Origin: an uncultured Bacteroidales bacterium
Lineage (GTDB): Bacteria; Bacteroidota; Bacteroidia; Bacteroidales; UBA932
Assembly: GCA_949294195.1 (NCBI GenBank)
Contig: CASFGK010000005.1
Coordinates: 1-64,000, forward strand
DNA: 64,000 bases
Direction: 5' to 3'
Shown: one piece after another, positions 31,232-39,949 of the stretch
Layout of the letters: every line of letters starts with the position of its first letter
How positions within the stretch are numbered: position 1 is the stretch's first letter
Position numbers and translations under genes: made by a program
Notes under the pieces: generated by a model
What the model was told of the DNA's origin: nothing
Seen by the model: the letters and a program-made list of their open reading frames with translations, nothing else
The model's database searches: none

Positions 31232-32521
31232 TTATTTGTACAGATAGTATTTCTTTGAAATCTGACGGAAGGATTCCGCATCCTTTCTCCAATATTCCAG
31301 TATATCAGACACGCGGTATCGTTTTCCGAAAGTCTTTCTTACATAGTCACTTCCACAGACCTTGTCAAACAACCCGACTCCATTTGCCACTTCAAAGGCC
31401 CCTCGGTCCGGATACAGATGAGCCACTGCCTGCATCACATGGAACTGCACCTCCGTAACAGAAGCCGCCTCGTAATCTGTAAAAAAATACTGCACGCCTT
31501 TCACGAGCTTTCCTTTCGAACTGCCGGAAAAAGGAGTAAAATATATAGTCCTGAAAGCCACTCCAGGCAGACGGTAACTGTCAAGTGTTTCCTTAAGTTT
31601 CTCTGCATCAATCCACTCTGCACCGAACACCTGGAAAGGAAGCGTGTACCCTATACCTATATTCATGAAACCGTACAGTTCACCGCAAAGACCTGCCGCA
31701 GGATAACACAGAGCAGCCTCATCCGAAGGTATATTCGGAGAAGGAAGCACCCATGAAAGTCCGGTATCCTTGTAGAGCATGTCACGTCTCCATCCTTCCA
31801 TGGGGATGACTGTCAGCCTGCATCTTGACGGCTTCCGGTCACCGAGCTGTCCTCGGTTAAGTCCCCTGCTGTTGATCATAAGGGCGAGCTCGCCTACAGT
31901 CAGTCCATATATGTACGGTATTTCATACTGGCTTACAAACGAAAAAAAGCCCGGTTTGACATAAGGTCCTTCTACCTTGTTGCCTCCCAGGGGATTCGGT
32001 CTGTCAAGAACAACCACCTCTATACCCATCTCCGAACAAGCCTCCATCACCAGCCCGAGGGTACTGATAAATGTATATGACCGCACACCTACATCCTGAA
32101 TATCATACACCATGACATCTATTCCTTCCAGCATTGCCTGAGTAGGCTTTCTGGTGGCCCCGTACAGTGAATAGACAGGAAGTCCGGTTGCAGGATCCAC
32201 GGTGTCGGAAACTTTCCCTCCGGCATAAACATTCCCCCGGACTCCGTGTTCGGGACCGTAAAGCGCCACAAGTTCAACACCAGGCGCATTGAAAAGGATG
32301 TCCACGGTTGAACGCATGTTCCGGTCCACACCGCTCGGATTGGTCACGAGACCCACCTTCTTGCCTTTCAGACAACTGAATCCCATGCTTTCAAGGACTT
32401 CGATTCCCGGACGCACAGCGACTGCCTGTTTATGGGTCTTTGCGACAAGTCCGTCTGGAAACAAGGCGGCCGTGATGCAAGTCAGAAGCGCCGCAACTGC
32501 GGAAAAAACATTTCTCTTCAT
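31232..32521 (-). CDS. namZ: Exo-beta-N-acetylmuramidase (DUF1343/NamZ family), exported
   Basis: From the ATG at 32521 the product has 429 residues with a signal peptide (MKRNVFSAVAALLTCITAAL). The mature part starts RPGIEVLE and shows the family signatures VGLVTNPSGVDRN, ALYGPEHGVRG, VYSLYGATRKPT, MVYDIQDVGVRSYTFIS and VVLDRPNPLGG. NamZ-type enzymes remove MurNAc from the non-reducing end of peptidoglycan fragments in cell-wall turnover; that function is known for a few members and inferred here. It lies 20 bases after the serpin gene on the same strand. Confidence 0.88.
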   Translation of the reverse strand: MKRNVFSAVAALLTCITAALFPDGLVAKTHKQAVAVRPGIEVLESMGFSCLKGKKVGLVTNPSGVDRNMRSTVDILFNAPGVELVALYGPEHGVRGNVYAGGKVSDTVDPATGLPVYSLYGATRKPTQAMLEGIDVMVYDIQDVGVRSYTFISTLGLVMEACSEMGIEVVVLDRPNPLGGNKVEGPYVKPGFFSFVSQYEIPYIYGLTVGELALMINSRGLNRGQLGDRKPSRCRLTVIPMEGWRRDMLYKDTGLSWVLPSPNIPSDEAALCYPAAGLCGELYGFMNIGIGYTLPFQVFGAEWIDAEKLKETLDSYRLPGVAFRTIYFTPFSGSSKGKLVKGVQYFFTDYEAASVTEVQFHVMQAVAHLYPDRGAFEVANGVGLFDKVCGSDYVRKTFGKRYRVSDILEYWRKDAESFRQISKKYYLYK

Positions 32522-32541
32522 ATCAGTCACCTGAAAAAGTT

Positions 32542-33696
32542 TTACTGCAAGTTCATCACCCTTCCGATAAAAAGTATGTTGCCATTCTCAATATCGGCAA
32601 TTGCAAACAGAAACGGCCTGTCTACCGTCATCATTACAGGAGGAGGAGTGACACGCACTGAAGTCGTACGGACTCCTATGCTCGTAACTGCCGCCGCTTC
32701 AGCGCCTTCCTCATTGACTTCCACGAAACATTTCTGCTTTACCTCATCTACGGAAATCCTGCCGTCCGAAATCCCGCCAAGCTCGGCAGAAGGGGTGAAG
32801 ACCCGCTTGGCTCCCATAAGGGAAAAAGCACTGTTAAGCATCGTTGTCTTCTCTATCCTGAATTTCGGCATGCGAAGCACGACTTCACGCCCGGACATGG
32901 TGTCAAGTGCTTTCTTGTAAGACTCTTCATTGAGATACGGCAATACCGCATCCGGAGAAACGTCTTCAGCAGGGAGAAATACCAGCATGCTGTATCTGCC
33001 GCCCTCATAAGGAAGACGGACAAGCTGGTTGCCGGAATATTCAGCATACATGAATCTGTCTTTCCTGTACATGAAAGGCACCTTGCTGTCTTTTGAAAAG
33101 CCATGGAATGTAGCATCGGAAGTGGCATTTTTGTCAAACGGTTTCTGCCACGGTGCCTTGAAATACAAGGCATTCATCAGAAACATCATCATATCCGGAC
33201 TGATCTGGTCCACTATCCTTGTTATCTTGCCTTCAGTATGTTCCGAACACCATGAATTGATTGTATCAACGCTTGCCGCAGCTGCGAAATCCAGATTCGT
33301 CACCTGTGCCCGGTAAACTCCGGACAAAGTCTCGAGATACTGATGCTTAAGGTCAAATCCGTTTCTGATCCATGCTGCATTTGCAGACCTTACGTCTACA
33401 AGAGAATCAGGGACGAGTTCCATAGCGGAAAACTCCACCCCGTTGAGAGCGGACCGAAGCTCTTCAAGCGTCTCCCCGCGTGCTCCTTCAGCGAGCATGG
33501 AAAGCGCCACTCCGGCACTGTACGGGGAAACGAAAACATTCTCCCCTTCAGATGAAACTTCTATGACATTTCTGAAAAAGGATATTGAATAATCCACACC
33601 GGAACCTTCTTTCAGAGAAGCGGTATTTTTCTGCTGACTGCACCCTGACAATATCAGAGAAGCAGTGGCAAACGCAATAGGTATAATATTTCTCAT
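32542..33696 (-). CDS. Serpin-family protease inhibitor, lipoprotein
   Basis: From the ATG at 33696 it has 384 residues with a lipobox (ATASLILSGC). The serpin fold is clear: NVFVSPYSAGVALSMLAEGA, NALYFKAPWQKPFD and VDRPFLFAI near the end. The hinge EEGAEAAAVTS is the inhibitory type, with small residues at P12-P10. Counting from the hinge puts P1 near Thr-Thr-Ser in VRTTSVRV, with Arg at P3; the target protease cannot be predicted. Anchoring suggests protection at the surface or periplasm against host or self proteases. It is upstream of namZ and divergent from yicC. Confidence 0.92.
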   Translation of the reverse strand: MRNIIPIAFATASLILSGCSQQKNTASLKEGSGVDYSISFFRNVIEVSSEGENVFVSPYSAGVALSMLAEGARGETLEELRSALNGVEFSAMELVPDSLVDVRSANAAWIRNGFDLKHQYLETLSGVYRAQVTNLDFAAAASVDTINSWCSEHTEGKITRIVDQISPDMMMFLMNALYFKAPWQKPFDKNATSDATFHGFSKDSKVPFMYRKDRFMYAEYSGNQLVRLPYEGGRYSMLVFLPAEDVSPDAVLPYLNEESYKKALDTMSGREVVLRMPKFRIEKTTMLNSAFSLMGAKRVFTPSAELGGISDGRISVDEVKQKCFVEVNEEGAEAAAVTSIGVRTTSVRVTPPPVMMTVDRPFLFAIADIENGNILFIGRVMNLQ

Positions 33697-33746
33697 AATC
33701 GATACATTCTTTCTTTTCCGAGGCGCAACGGTATTTCTGCCGAAAG

Positions 33747-33754
33747 CAAATATA
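33747..33754 (-). promoter_or_regulatory. -7 element of the serpin operon
   Basis: Minus strand TATATTTG, a full match, 50 bases before the serpin ATG. No -33 TTG at standard spacing, as if activator-dependent. Confidence 0.5.
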
Positions 33755-33763
33755 GGAAAACTC

Positions 33764-33778
33764 ATCCACTTAGTGGAT
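33764..33778. promoter_or_regulatory. 15-bp palindrome between divergent promoters
   Basis: ATCCACTTAGTGGAT is a perfect odd palindrome sitting between the two divergent -7 elements (33747-33754 and 33797-33804) and over both -33 regions. That is a natural operator position for a dimeric regulator. Confidence 0.45.
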
Positions 33779-33796
33779 TATCAGAAAAGAAAATTG

Positions 33797-33804
33797 TACT
33801 TTTG
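33797..33804 (+). promoter_or_regulatory. -7 element of yicC
   Basis: TACTTTTG, a full match, 39 bases before the yicC ATG. The -33 region (TGG near 33774) is weak and lies within the palindrome. Confidence 0.5.
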
Positions 33805-33843
33805 TGACCGTTGCAAAGTTTAAAATCTAATCTTACTGTAATT

Positions 33844-34737
33844 ATGATCAAGTCAATGACAGGATACGGAAAAGCAGAGACAGTCCTTGAGTCCGGAAAA
33901 TTAAGCGTGGAAATCCGGTCCCTTAACGGGAAAAATGCGGACATAAGTCTCAAGACGACTCTCCTCCCTAAAGATAAGGAGTTGCATGTCAGACAGATAG
34001 TGGCAGATCAGCTAAAACGGGGCAGTATAGATGTATTCGTCAACTTCGAAGCCAATGCAGCAGACAGCGCAAAGAAAATAAACCAGGAACTCGTGATGGA
34101 ATACTTCAGGCAGCTTGACGGAATCTCAAGGGAAATAAACCGCGAGTTTCCGAACAGTTCCGTAACGGACTCGTCATACTTGCTTCCTTCTATCCTCCGG
34201 ATGCCGGATGTGCTTGACATGAAAAAAGCAGATATCATCAACGAAGAAAACTGGCCTGCAGTCGAAGCATGCTTACGCGAAGCCCTGTCCAGGGTAAATG
34301 AATTCCGCGCCCGTGAAGGGGAATCCCTCTACAGAGACGTAACTGCCAAAGTCGCAAGCATTCTCGCCTATGTAGATCAGGTGGAACTCCATGAAAAGGA
34401 ACGCATTGACACTATCCGGGAGAAAATACTGAGCCGGTTTGAGGAGCTGAAGCTGGAGCCGGACCAGAGCCGTCTGGAACAGGAAATGATATACTATATA
34501 GAAAAACTTGATATCAACGAAGAGAAAGTGAGACTGCGCCAGCACTGCCGCTATTTCATGGACACGATTGACTCCGACACACAGCCTGGAAAAAAGCTGG
34601 GATTCATTGCCCAGGAAATGGGCCGTGAAATCAATACTACCGGTTCAAAGGCCAATAATACTGAAATACAGCAGATTGTCGTCAAAATGAAAGACGAACT
34701 GGAAAAAATCAAGGAGCAGAGCCTCAACATCCTTTAA
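33844..34737 (+). CDS. yicC: YicC-family endoribonuclease
   Basis: From the ATG at 33844 the product has 297 residues starting MIKSMTGYGKAE, the canonical YicC start. The C-terminal DUF1732 part has DTQPGKKLGFIAQEMGREIN and TTGSKANNTEIQQIVVKMKD, both diagnostic. YicC proteins act on small RNAs in E. coli and are related to RNases; the exact role here is unknown. In many bacteria gmk follows, but here it does not. Confidence 0.93.
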   Translation: MIKSMTGYGKAETVLESGKLSVEIRSLNGKNADISLKTTLLPKDKELHVRQIVADQLKRGSIDVFVNFEANAADSAKKINQELVMEYFRQLDGISREINREFPNSSVTDSSYLLPSILRMPDVLDMKKADIINEENWPAVEACLREALSRVNEFRAREGESLYRDVTAKVASILAYVDQVELHEKERIDTIREKILSRFEELKLEPDQSRLEQEMIYYIEKLDINEEKVRLRQHCRYFMDTIDSDTQPGKKLGFIAQEMGREINTTGSKANNTEIQQIVVKMKDELEKIKEQSLNIL

Positions 34738-34790
34738 TTCTCCGCCTCCGGTCTCAGACTGGAACAGCAAACTGCAGATAAGGGAAAACG

Positions 34791-35615
34791 CTACTTCACT
34801 GAAACCTTAAGATTACCGACATACAGTCCCCAGCATCCGTCAGTCACTATCGTTACCGGCTCTCCGTCAAGGTTGCTTACCGTCACCTTGTCTTCAAGGA
34901 ACGTATGTGAATGGCCGCCGACTATAAGGTCTACATTTCTGGTCGCAGAAGCAAGGCTGACATCCGAATCATGGCGTCCGTCATACCCCAGATGACTCAG
35001 ACACATTACAAGATCACATTTTTTTTCATTTTTCAGGTAATCTGCATATTTGTCTGTCACCTCTACCGGATCAAGATACCTTATCTTGTCTGCAATATGC
35101 TTCTCCACCACTCGGGAAACATCCGTCAGAAGTCCGATTACCCCTATCTTCAATCCTCCCCGGCGTATTATCACATAGGGTTTCACCAACTGCCCTAGCT
35201 CGCTGCCGCCGAACTCGTAATTCGCGCATACGGCAGGGCAGTCCAGATTCTTCAGTCGTCGGACAAGCTCTTCAATCCCGTTGTCGAATTCATGGTTTCC
35301 CAAAGCCGTCACGTCATAGCGCATCGCATTCATCAGGTCCACTTCCACGTCACCTTTAAGAATAGTAAAGTATGACGATCCCTGACTGAAATCCCCTGCA
35401 TCAACCAGAAGTACATTGCGTTTTCCGTCAGCCGACCTGACACTGTCAATATACGCGGCCCGTTCCACCACACCGCCGAGTCCGGTTTCCGGTCCGCTGC
35501 GCAGAGGGTCTATATGACTGTGCGTATCATTGGTATGGAGAATAGTTAGCTCCTGAGCGGGAGCCCTGAGAACTGCCAGGGCAAAGAGTATGATAATAAA
35601 TGATATTCTTTTCAT
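34791..35615 (-). CDS. 5'-nucleotidase N-terminal (metallophosphatase) domain as a separate protein
   Basis: From the ATG at 35615 it has 274 residues with a signal peptide (MKRISFIIILFALAVLRAPA). The calcineurin-like motifs are ILHTNDTHSHID, LLVDAGDFSQGS, TALGNHEFDNG, MCLSHLGYDG and LIVGGHSHT, enough for a dinuclear metal site. The C-terminal substrate-binding domain of UshA-type 5'-nucleotidases is missing but is encoded by the gene directly upstream. The two products presumably work together in the periplasm to dephosphorylate nucleotides; the partnership is inferred. Confidence 0.9.
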   Translation of the reverse strand: MKRISFIIILFALAVLRAPAQELTILHTNDTHSHIDPLRSGPETGLGGVVERAAYIDSVRSADGKRNVLLVDAGDFSQGSSYFTILKGDVEVDLMNAMRYDVTALGNHEFDNGIEELVRRLKNLDCPAVCANYEFGGSELGQLVKPYVIIRRGGLKIGVIGLLTDVSRVVEKHIADKIRYLDPVEVTDKYADYLKNEKKCDLVMCLSHLGYDGRHDSDVSLASATRNVDLIVGGHSHTFLEDKVTVSNLDGEPVTIVTDGCWGLYVGNLKVSVK

Positions 35616-35631
35616 TTCCGGTATGCAAAAA

Positions 35632-36495
35632 TTAAAGGATCCGTATTCTCCCGTCCTTGCGGTATTCGATCGGACGGCCTGCCGCTGTCTCACTCCGTAC
35701 CACGTCTATCATCACATCATAGATGATTTCCGGATATGCGATCACCTCCAGGGCATTTCTGGACAAGCTGAGGTCATCACCTCCGTCCAAAAGGAAAGAA
35801 ATGGTAGCCAGGCCGTAGACAGCCTCGTCATCAATCGGTTCTCCCCCTATTTCGGCAGAGACCAGTTTTCCGTCCCGGGCAACCGCTCTCACTCCGCCAA
35901 GCACCTGGAAACGTCCTGCAGCCATATCCTCCAGTATGGCCCTGACATCACTGCCCTTGAGGGCGACATAGACTATGCTGTTCCTGAACGGGAACATTGA
36001 AAGGATATCGTCTTTAAGGATATCCCCTTTCGGCATGTCCACCCTGATACCTCCGAAGTTGGCGATACCTATATCGACCTTTTTCCCGGACTTTTCCTCA
36101 ACGGCTTTCATCAGATTGTCTATGAACCAGTTGGACAGAGCGCTTTCAGGATACTCGGATACCATGGCCTTAGGAGAGAATCCGACTACCTCTTTCACTT
36201 CAGACATTGCAGGCTGGACACCGATAAGGACATCGGCCACTTTTGCGACCGATCCTCCTTTGAAAACATTTCCGTCCGGAGCATAATATACAGACCCGTC
36301 TATCCGGCCCAGAGCCTTTTCAACATCATCCTTGCCCGGACATGTGACACCGGTACGGGATCCGTCCATCCTGGCACGTGACCAGGTGAATGTCATTTTC
36401 TCCTTTCCGGGTTTCTGCCGGTTGCCGGCATTTGCCGCACACGGCACCAGAAGAGCGACGGCCAGCAATAGGGCCAAGCCTTTATTGTTCTTCAT
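35632..36495 (-). CDS. 5'-nucleotidase C-terminal domain as a separate protein
   Basis: From the ATG at 36495 it has 287 residues with a signal peptide (MKNNKGLALLLAVALLVPCA). The 5'-nucleotidase C domain starts near VGFSPKAM, has IANFGGIRVDMPKGDI (the N-G-G-I-R substrate motif) and the DILSMFPFRNSIVYVALKGS segment, and ends FLLDGGDDLSL. It lies upstream of the metallophosphatase gene with a 16-base gap. A short preceding region (30-75) shows no recognised domain. A GTG at 36501 overlaps the upstream stop. Confidence 0.88.
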   Translation of the reverse strand: MKNNKGLALLLAVALLVPCAANAGNRQKPGKEKMTFTWSRARMDGSRTGVTCPGKDDVEKALGRIDGSVYYAPDGNVFKGGSVAKVADVLIGVQPAMSEVKEVVGFSPKAMVSEYPESALSNWFIDNLMKAVEEKSGKKVDIGIANFGGIRVDMPKGDILKDDILSMFPFRNSIVYVALKGSDVRAILEDMAAGRFQVLGGVRAVARDGKLVSAEIGGEPIDDEAVYGLATISFLLDGGDDLSLSRNALEVIAYPEIIYDVMIDVVRSETAAGRPIEYRKDGRIRIL

Positions 36496-36497
36496 AA

Positions 36498-37886
36498 TCA
36501 CTTCTGTTTAAGCCATTTATAAAGATCCTTGAATGATGTCTTCTTTCCGAACATCAGGATACCGATTTTATATATCTTGGCTGAAAGATAAGCGATCAGC
36601 ATGAAAGTAAGCACCAGCAATACAATAGAAAGCGCAAGTTCCCATGCCGGTACTCCGAAAGGAATTCTTGCCAGCATGACTATCGGAGAAGTGAACGGAA
36701 TAATGGAACCCCAGAACACGACCTGACTGTCAGGCGACTTGAATGCATAGAACGCTATGAAGAAAGCCAGAAGAAGAGGGATAGTCACAGGAAGCTGGAG
36801 TTGCTGCGTATCCGCCTCGTTCTCTACGGCAGAACCGATTGCCGCGAACAATGAGGCATAAAGCAGGTATCCAAGAACGAAGTACACTACGAATGATATG
36901 AGAATCAACGGATAATTGACATCCTTCAGTGTCTCCAGCACGGCTGTCATTTCGCTTGATCCTTCTTCAGGCAAAGACACCTGCATATTCATTCCTGCAG
37001 CATCCAGAGCATCCGCGTCCACACCCATGCCCTCTGTCATCTGGGCCATCTGCTCTGTCTGGACATTGGCGGATTCCGCTATGGAATCGAAACCGACAAA
37101 CGCACCGAAAGCTACAACCAATATTCCTGTCAGAACCACCCACAGGAAAAACTGTGTAAGCGCCACGCACGCCACTCCGATAATCTTGCCGAACATGAGT
37201 TCGGTGGCTTTCACGGAAGACACGAGCACCTCTACTACACGGCTTGATTTCTCCTCTATCACACTCTGCATGACCATAGCCGAAAACATCGCTATGAACA
37301 TGTAAATGATAATGGAAAGCACCAGGGAAATCATCATGTACACTTCAGAAGATGTGATTTTTTCCTCTCCGGAATCATCCAATGTGAACGTAGATACCGC
37401 CACGTCGGCCTTGACATCCTCTATTATCTGTTTCAGACCGTCTATCCTGTAGGATTCAAGCCGGTATTCTTCTACAGCCTCATTGACCCTGCCTCTGATC
37501 GCGTCCTTCATATCCACACTCATCGGCTTTTCCGAGTATGTCTCCACCGACACGGTCCTGTTCACGGTATCCAGCGGGGATATCACTACCAGTGCATCAA
37601 GCCCGAGACTGCTGCACCTTGCCTTTGCCGAATCTACCGGCATTCCGGTATAGTCCGTATATGCGGTAGTCTCATTGCTGACCATGTACGGCATTACTAT
37701 ACCGGACTGGTCCACAACTGCGACTTCCTTGCCCTTGTCTGTAGTCATGAACATTATCACGCTGGGCAGAATGCACATCGCAGCGAAAAAGACAGGTCCT
37801 AGAAAAGTAGTGAGCAGAAATGATTTCTTTTTCACCCGGGTCATGTATTCCCGGCCTATGATGACATTGATTATATGCAGATTCAT
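36498..37886 (-). CDS. ABC-2-type exporter permease (NatB-like)
   Basis: A 462-residue protein. Helix 1 (about 22-45, FLLTTFLGPVFFAAMCILPS) is followed by an external domain of about 140 residues, then five helices from about 180 (VYMMISLVLSIIIYMFIAMF onward) with the conserved EEKSSRVVEVLVSSVKATELMFGK segment in two parts. This layout matches ABC-2 membrane proteins such as NatB/YhaP that export Na or unknown molecules. The ATPase gene precedes it with a three-base gap. Substrate unknown. Confidence 0.87.
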   Translation of the reverse strand: MNLHIINVIIGREYMTRVKKKSFLLTTFLGPVFFAAMCILPSVIMFMTTDKGKEVAVVDQSGIVMPYMVSNETTAYTDYTGMPVDSAKARCSSLGLDALVVISPLDTVNRTVSVETYSEKPMSVDMKDAIRGRVNEAVEEYRLESYRIDGLKQIIEDVKADVAVSTFTLDDSGEEKITSSEVYMMISLVLSIIIYMFIAMFSAMVMQSVIEEKSSRVVEVLVSSVKATELMFGKIIGVACVALTQFFLWVVLTGILVVAFGAFVGFDSIAESANVQTEQMAQMTEGMGVDADALDAAGMNMQVSLPEEGSSEMTAVLETLKDVNYPLILISFVVYFVLGYLLYASLFAAIGSAVENEADTQQLQLPVTIPLLLAFFIAFYAFKSPDSQVVFWGSIIPFTSPIVMLARIPFGVPAWELALSIVLLVLTFMLIAYLSAKIYKIGILMFGKKTSFKDLYKWLKQK

Positions 37887-37889
37887 GGC

Positions 37890-38804
37890 TTATTCCTCCT
37901 CAGTTACAAGTTTTATGAAAATATCGTTCATTCTCGGGACAAGCTCCCTGAACGAATTGACAGTAACGGACTGCGAAATGATATGGCCCAGCACCGTATT
38001 CGTGTCGCACCCTTTCGCCACAGACAGTACGGCCGTATGACGTCCGGCGTCATCAGTATCAGAAAGGACGCTGTACATACCCGGTACGGATCCGATTGCA
38101 CCGGATGCAGTATAGACGAGCTCCACATTGTTGTTTCCATACCTGTGGCGTATGTCGTTCACTCCCCCGGAAATCACCAGACGGGACTTGTTGATAAGGG
38201 CGATATTGTCACACAGTTCCTCGACAGATTCCATATTGTGTGTGGAAAGGACTATTGTGGAACCTGAGTCCTTGAGTTTAAGGATCTCGTCTCTGATAAG
38301 CTGGGCGTTCACGGGATCGAATCCTGAAAACGGCTCGTCCAGTATCAGAAGCGACGGTCTGTGGACCACAGTGGTGATGAACTGGACTTTCTGTGCCATT
38401 CCTTTTGAAAGTTCTTCAACTTTCTTGCTCCACCAGCTCTGGATCCCGAACTTGACGAACCACTCCTTGAGCGCTTCTGCCGCTTCACGGGCTCCCATTC
38501 CTTTCAGCTGAGCAAGGTACATGGCCTGGTCACCGACTTTCATTTTCCGGTACAGTCCTCTCTCTTCGGGAAGATAGCCGATTTTCTCGACATCGGACTG
38601 CGTTATGGGGTGACCGTCAAAAAGAATGGTTCCCCCGCTTGGTATTGTAATCCTGTTGATAATGCGGATCAAGGTAGTCTTTCCGGCTCCGTTAGGTCCG
38701 AGAAGTCCGAAGATCATACCCTTGGGAATATCCAGGGACACGTGGTCAAGGGCGACTTTCTCGCCGAAACTCTTGCTCACGTCTTTACATTGAATAAGGT
38801 CCAT
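37890..38804 (-). CDS. ABC transporter ATP-binding protein (NatA-like)
   Basis: A 304-residue ABC ATPase. Walker A GPNGAGKTTLIR is at about 36-47, the signature is unusually ELSKGMAQKVQF (Ser-Lys-Gly instead of Ser-Gly-Gly), Walker B is LLILDEPFSGFD and the switch His is in VLSTHNMESVEE. A C-terminal extension of about 90 residues is typical of NatA-type DUF4162 proteins. It partners with the permease immediately downstream. Confidence 0.93.
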   Translation of the reverse strand: MDLIQCKDVSKSFGEKVALDHVSLDIPKGMIFGLLGPNGAGKTTLIRIINRITIPSGGTILFDGHPITQSDVEKIGYLPEERGLYRKMKVGDQAMYLAQLKGMGAREAAEALKEWFVKFGIQSWWSKKVEELSKGMAQKVQFITTVVHRPSLLILDEPFSGFDPVNAQLIRDEILKLKDSGSTIVLSTHNMESVEELCDNIALINKSRLVISGGVNDIRHRYGNNNVELVYTASGAIGSVPGMYSVLSDTDDAGRHTAVLSVAKGCDTNTVLGHIISQSVTVNSFRELVPRMNDIFIKLVTEEE

Positions 38805-38844
38805 TTTATATATTTGAATTTTGATTTACATTCATCCCGCGCAG

Positions 38845-39882
38845 TCAGTTCAGGATTCTGGCGACAAGCTCGGTCAGCAGCTGATCCGGAGCAGCCTCAC
38901 CGGCATCTCCGCCTTTTCCCTTGTAATCGAATTCCTTCAATGTCGCAATCACTGACATGCATTTCTTGAGCGGATAGTTGGCCACAGCCCTGTCATACTC
39001 GCTGAAAAAATACGGATTGACATTCAGGACCCCGGCTTTCAGGTCGTTGGTCGGATGCGGATTGTTCGCCAGCAACGCCCCGTATTTCAGAATCCTGTAA
39101 AAATGTGTAAACAGTGCACTTACTGCCATCGGCATGGCAAATTTCGGAGAAGCCCCGATATAGGCGGCTATACGCAAAGCCTTGGCGGAGTTTCTGTAGG
39201 AAAGCTCTTTCGTAAGTTCGAAAATACTGTACTGACGGCTTATGCCCACATTCTTCTCGATATCGGAAATCTCCACCCGGTCAGCCCCTTCCGGCAGGTT
39301 TTTCATGAGTTTGTCAGTCTCTACAGCTATTTTCGAGAGATCTGTCCCCGCATATTCTCCAAGCAGCGCTGCCGCGTCCGGAGAAATGCACAGGCCCCTG
39401 CCGGCATAGTACGCCGATATCCATCTTGCGATTTCATAATCCCGTACGGCGGCGGACTCGACTACCGCTCCTGTTTTCAGAACCGACTTGTAAAGGGATT
39501 TTCTCTTGTCTGCGGAGGCTCCGTGCATACAGATTACAAGCACTGTAGAATCAAGCGGCCTGGCACAGTATACCGACAGGTCTTCCAAAGACTTCATCAT
39601 CTGGGCTTCTCTCACCACCACCAGCTGACGCTCGGCAAACATCGGATAACGGCGGGCTGTAGTGATGACCGTATCGGCACTGACATCCGCACCGTAATAT
39701 ATGGACTGGTTGAAATCCCGCTCGCTGTCTTCCAAAGCATACTGTATGACAGCATCGCATACCATATCCGGATAAAAAGGCTCATCCCCCATAAGAAGAT
39801 AAACCGGCTTGAATATCTTTTTACGGGCCTGGGCCACAAGTTCACGGCACAGCGAATCTGTCTCTGCAAAACCTTTTGCCAT
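38845..39882 (-). CDS. holA: DNA polymerase III delta subunit
   Basis: From the ATG at 39882 it has 345 residues starting MAKGFAETDSLCRELVAQAR. The clamp-loader delta pattern is clear: PVYLLMGDEPFYPDMV, YYGADVSADTVITTARRYPM and the LTKELSYRNSAKALRIAAYI segment. It opens the beta clamp. A -7 element ends seven bases before this ATG. The earlier in-frame ATG at 39972 lies inside recJ and is unlikely. Confidence 0.9.
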   Translation of the reverse strand: MAKGFAETDSLCRELVAQARKKIFKPVYLLMGDEPFYPDMVCDAVIQYALEDSERDFNQSIYYGADVSADTVITTARRYPMFAERQLVVVREAQMMKSLEDLSVYCARPLDSTVLVICMHGASADKRKSLYKSVLKTGAVVESAAVRDYEIARWISAYYAGRGLCISPDAAALLGEYAGTDLSKIAVETDKLMKNLPEGADRVEISDIEKNVGISRQYSIFELTKELSYRNSAKALRIAAYIGASPKFAMPMAVSALFTHFYRILKYGALLANNPHPTNDLKAGVLNVNPYFFSEYDRAVANYPLKKCMSVIATLKEFDYKGKGGDAGEAAPDQLLTELVARILN

Positions 39883-39888
39883 AAGGTG

Positions 39889-39896
39889 CAAAAATA
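39889..39896 (-). promoter_or_regulatory. -7 element directly before holA
   Basis: Minus strand TATTTTTG, a full TAnnTTTG match ending seven bases before the holA ATG, so a transcript from it would start at or next to the start codon. Confidence 0.4.
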
Positions 39897-39949
39897 GTGA
39901 AATTTCAGCAATTTCCTTTATCTTCCCTGTTAAATTTCCGCGACAGGAC

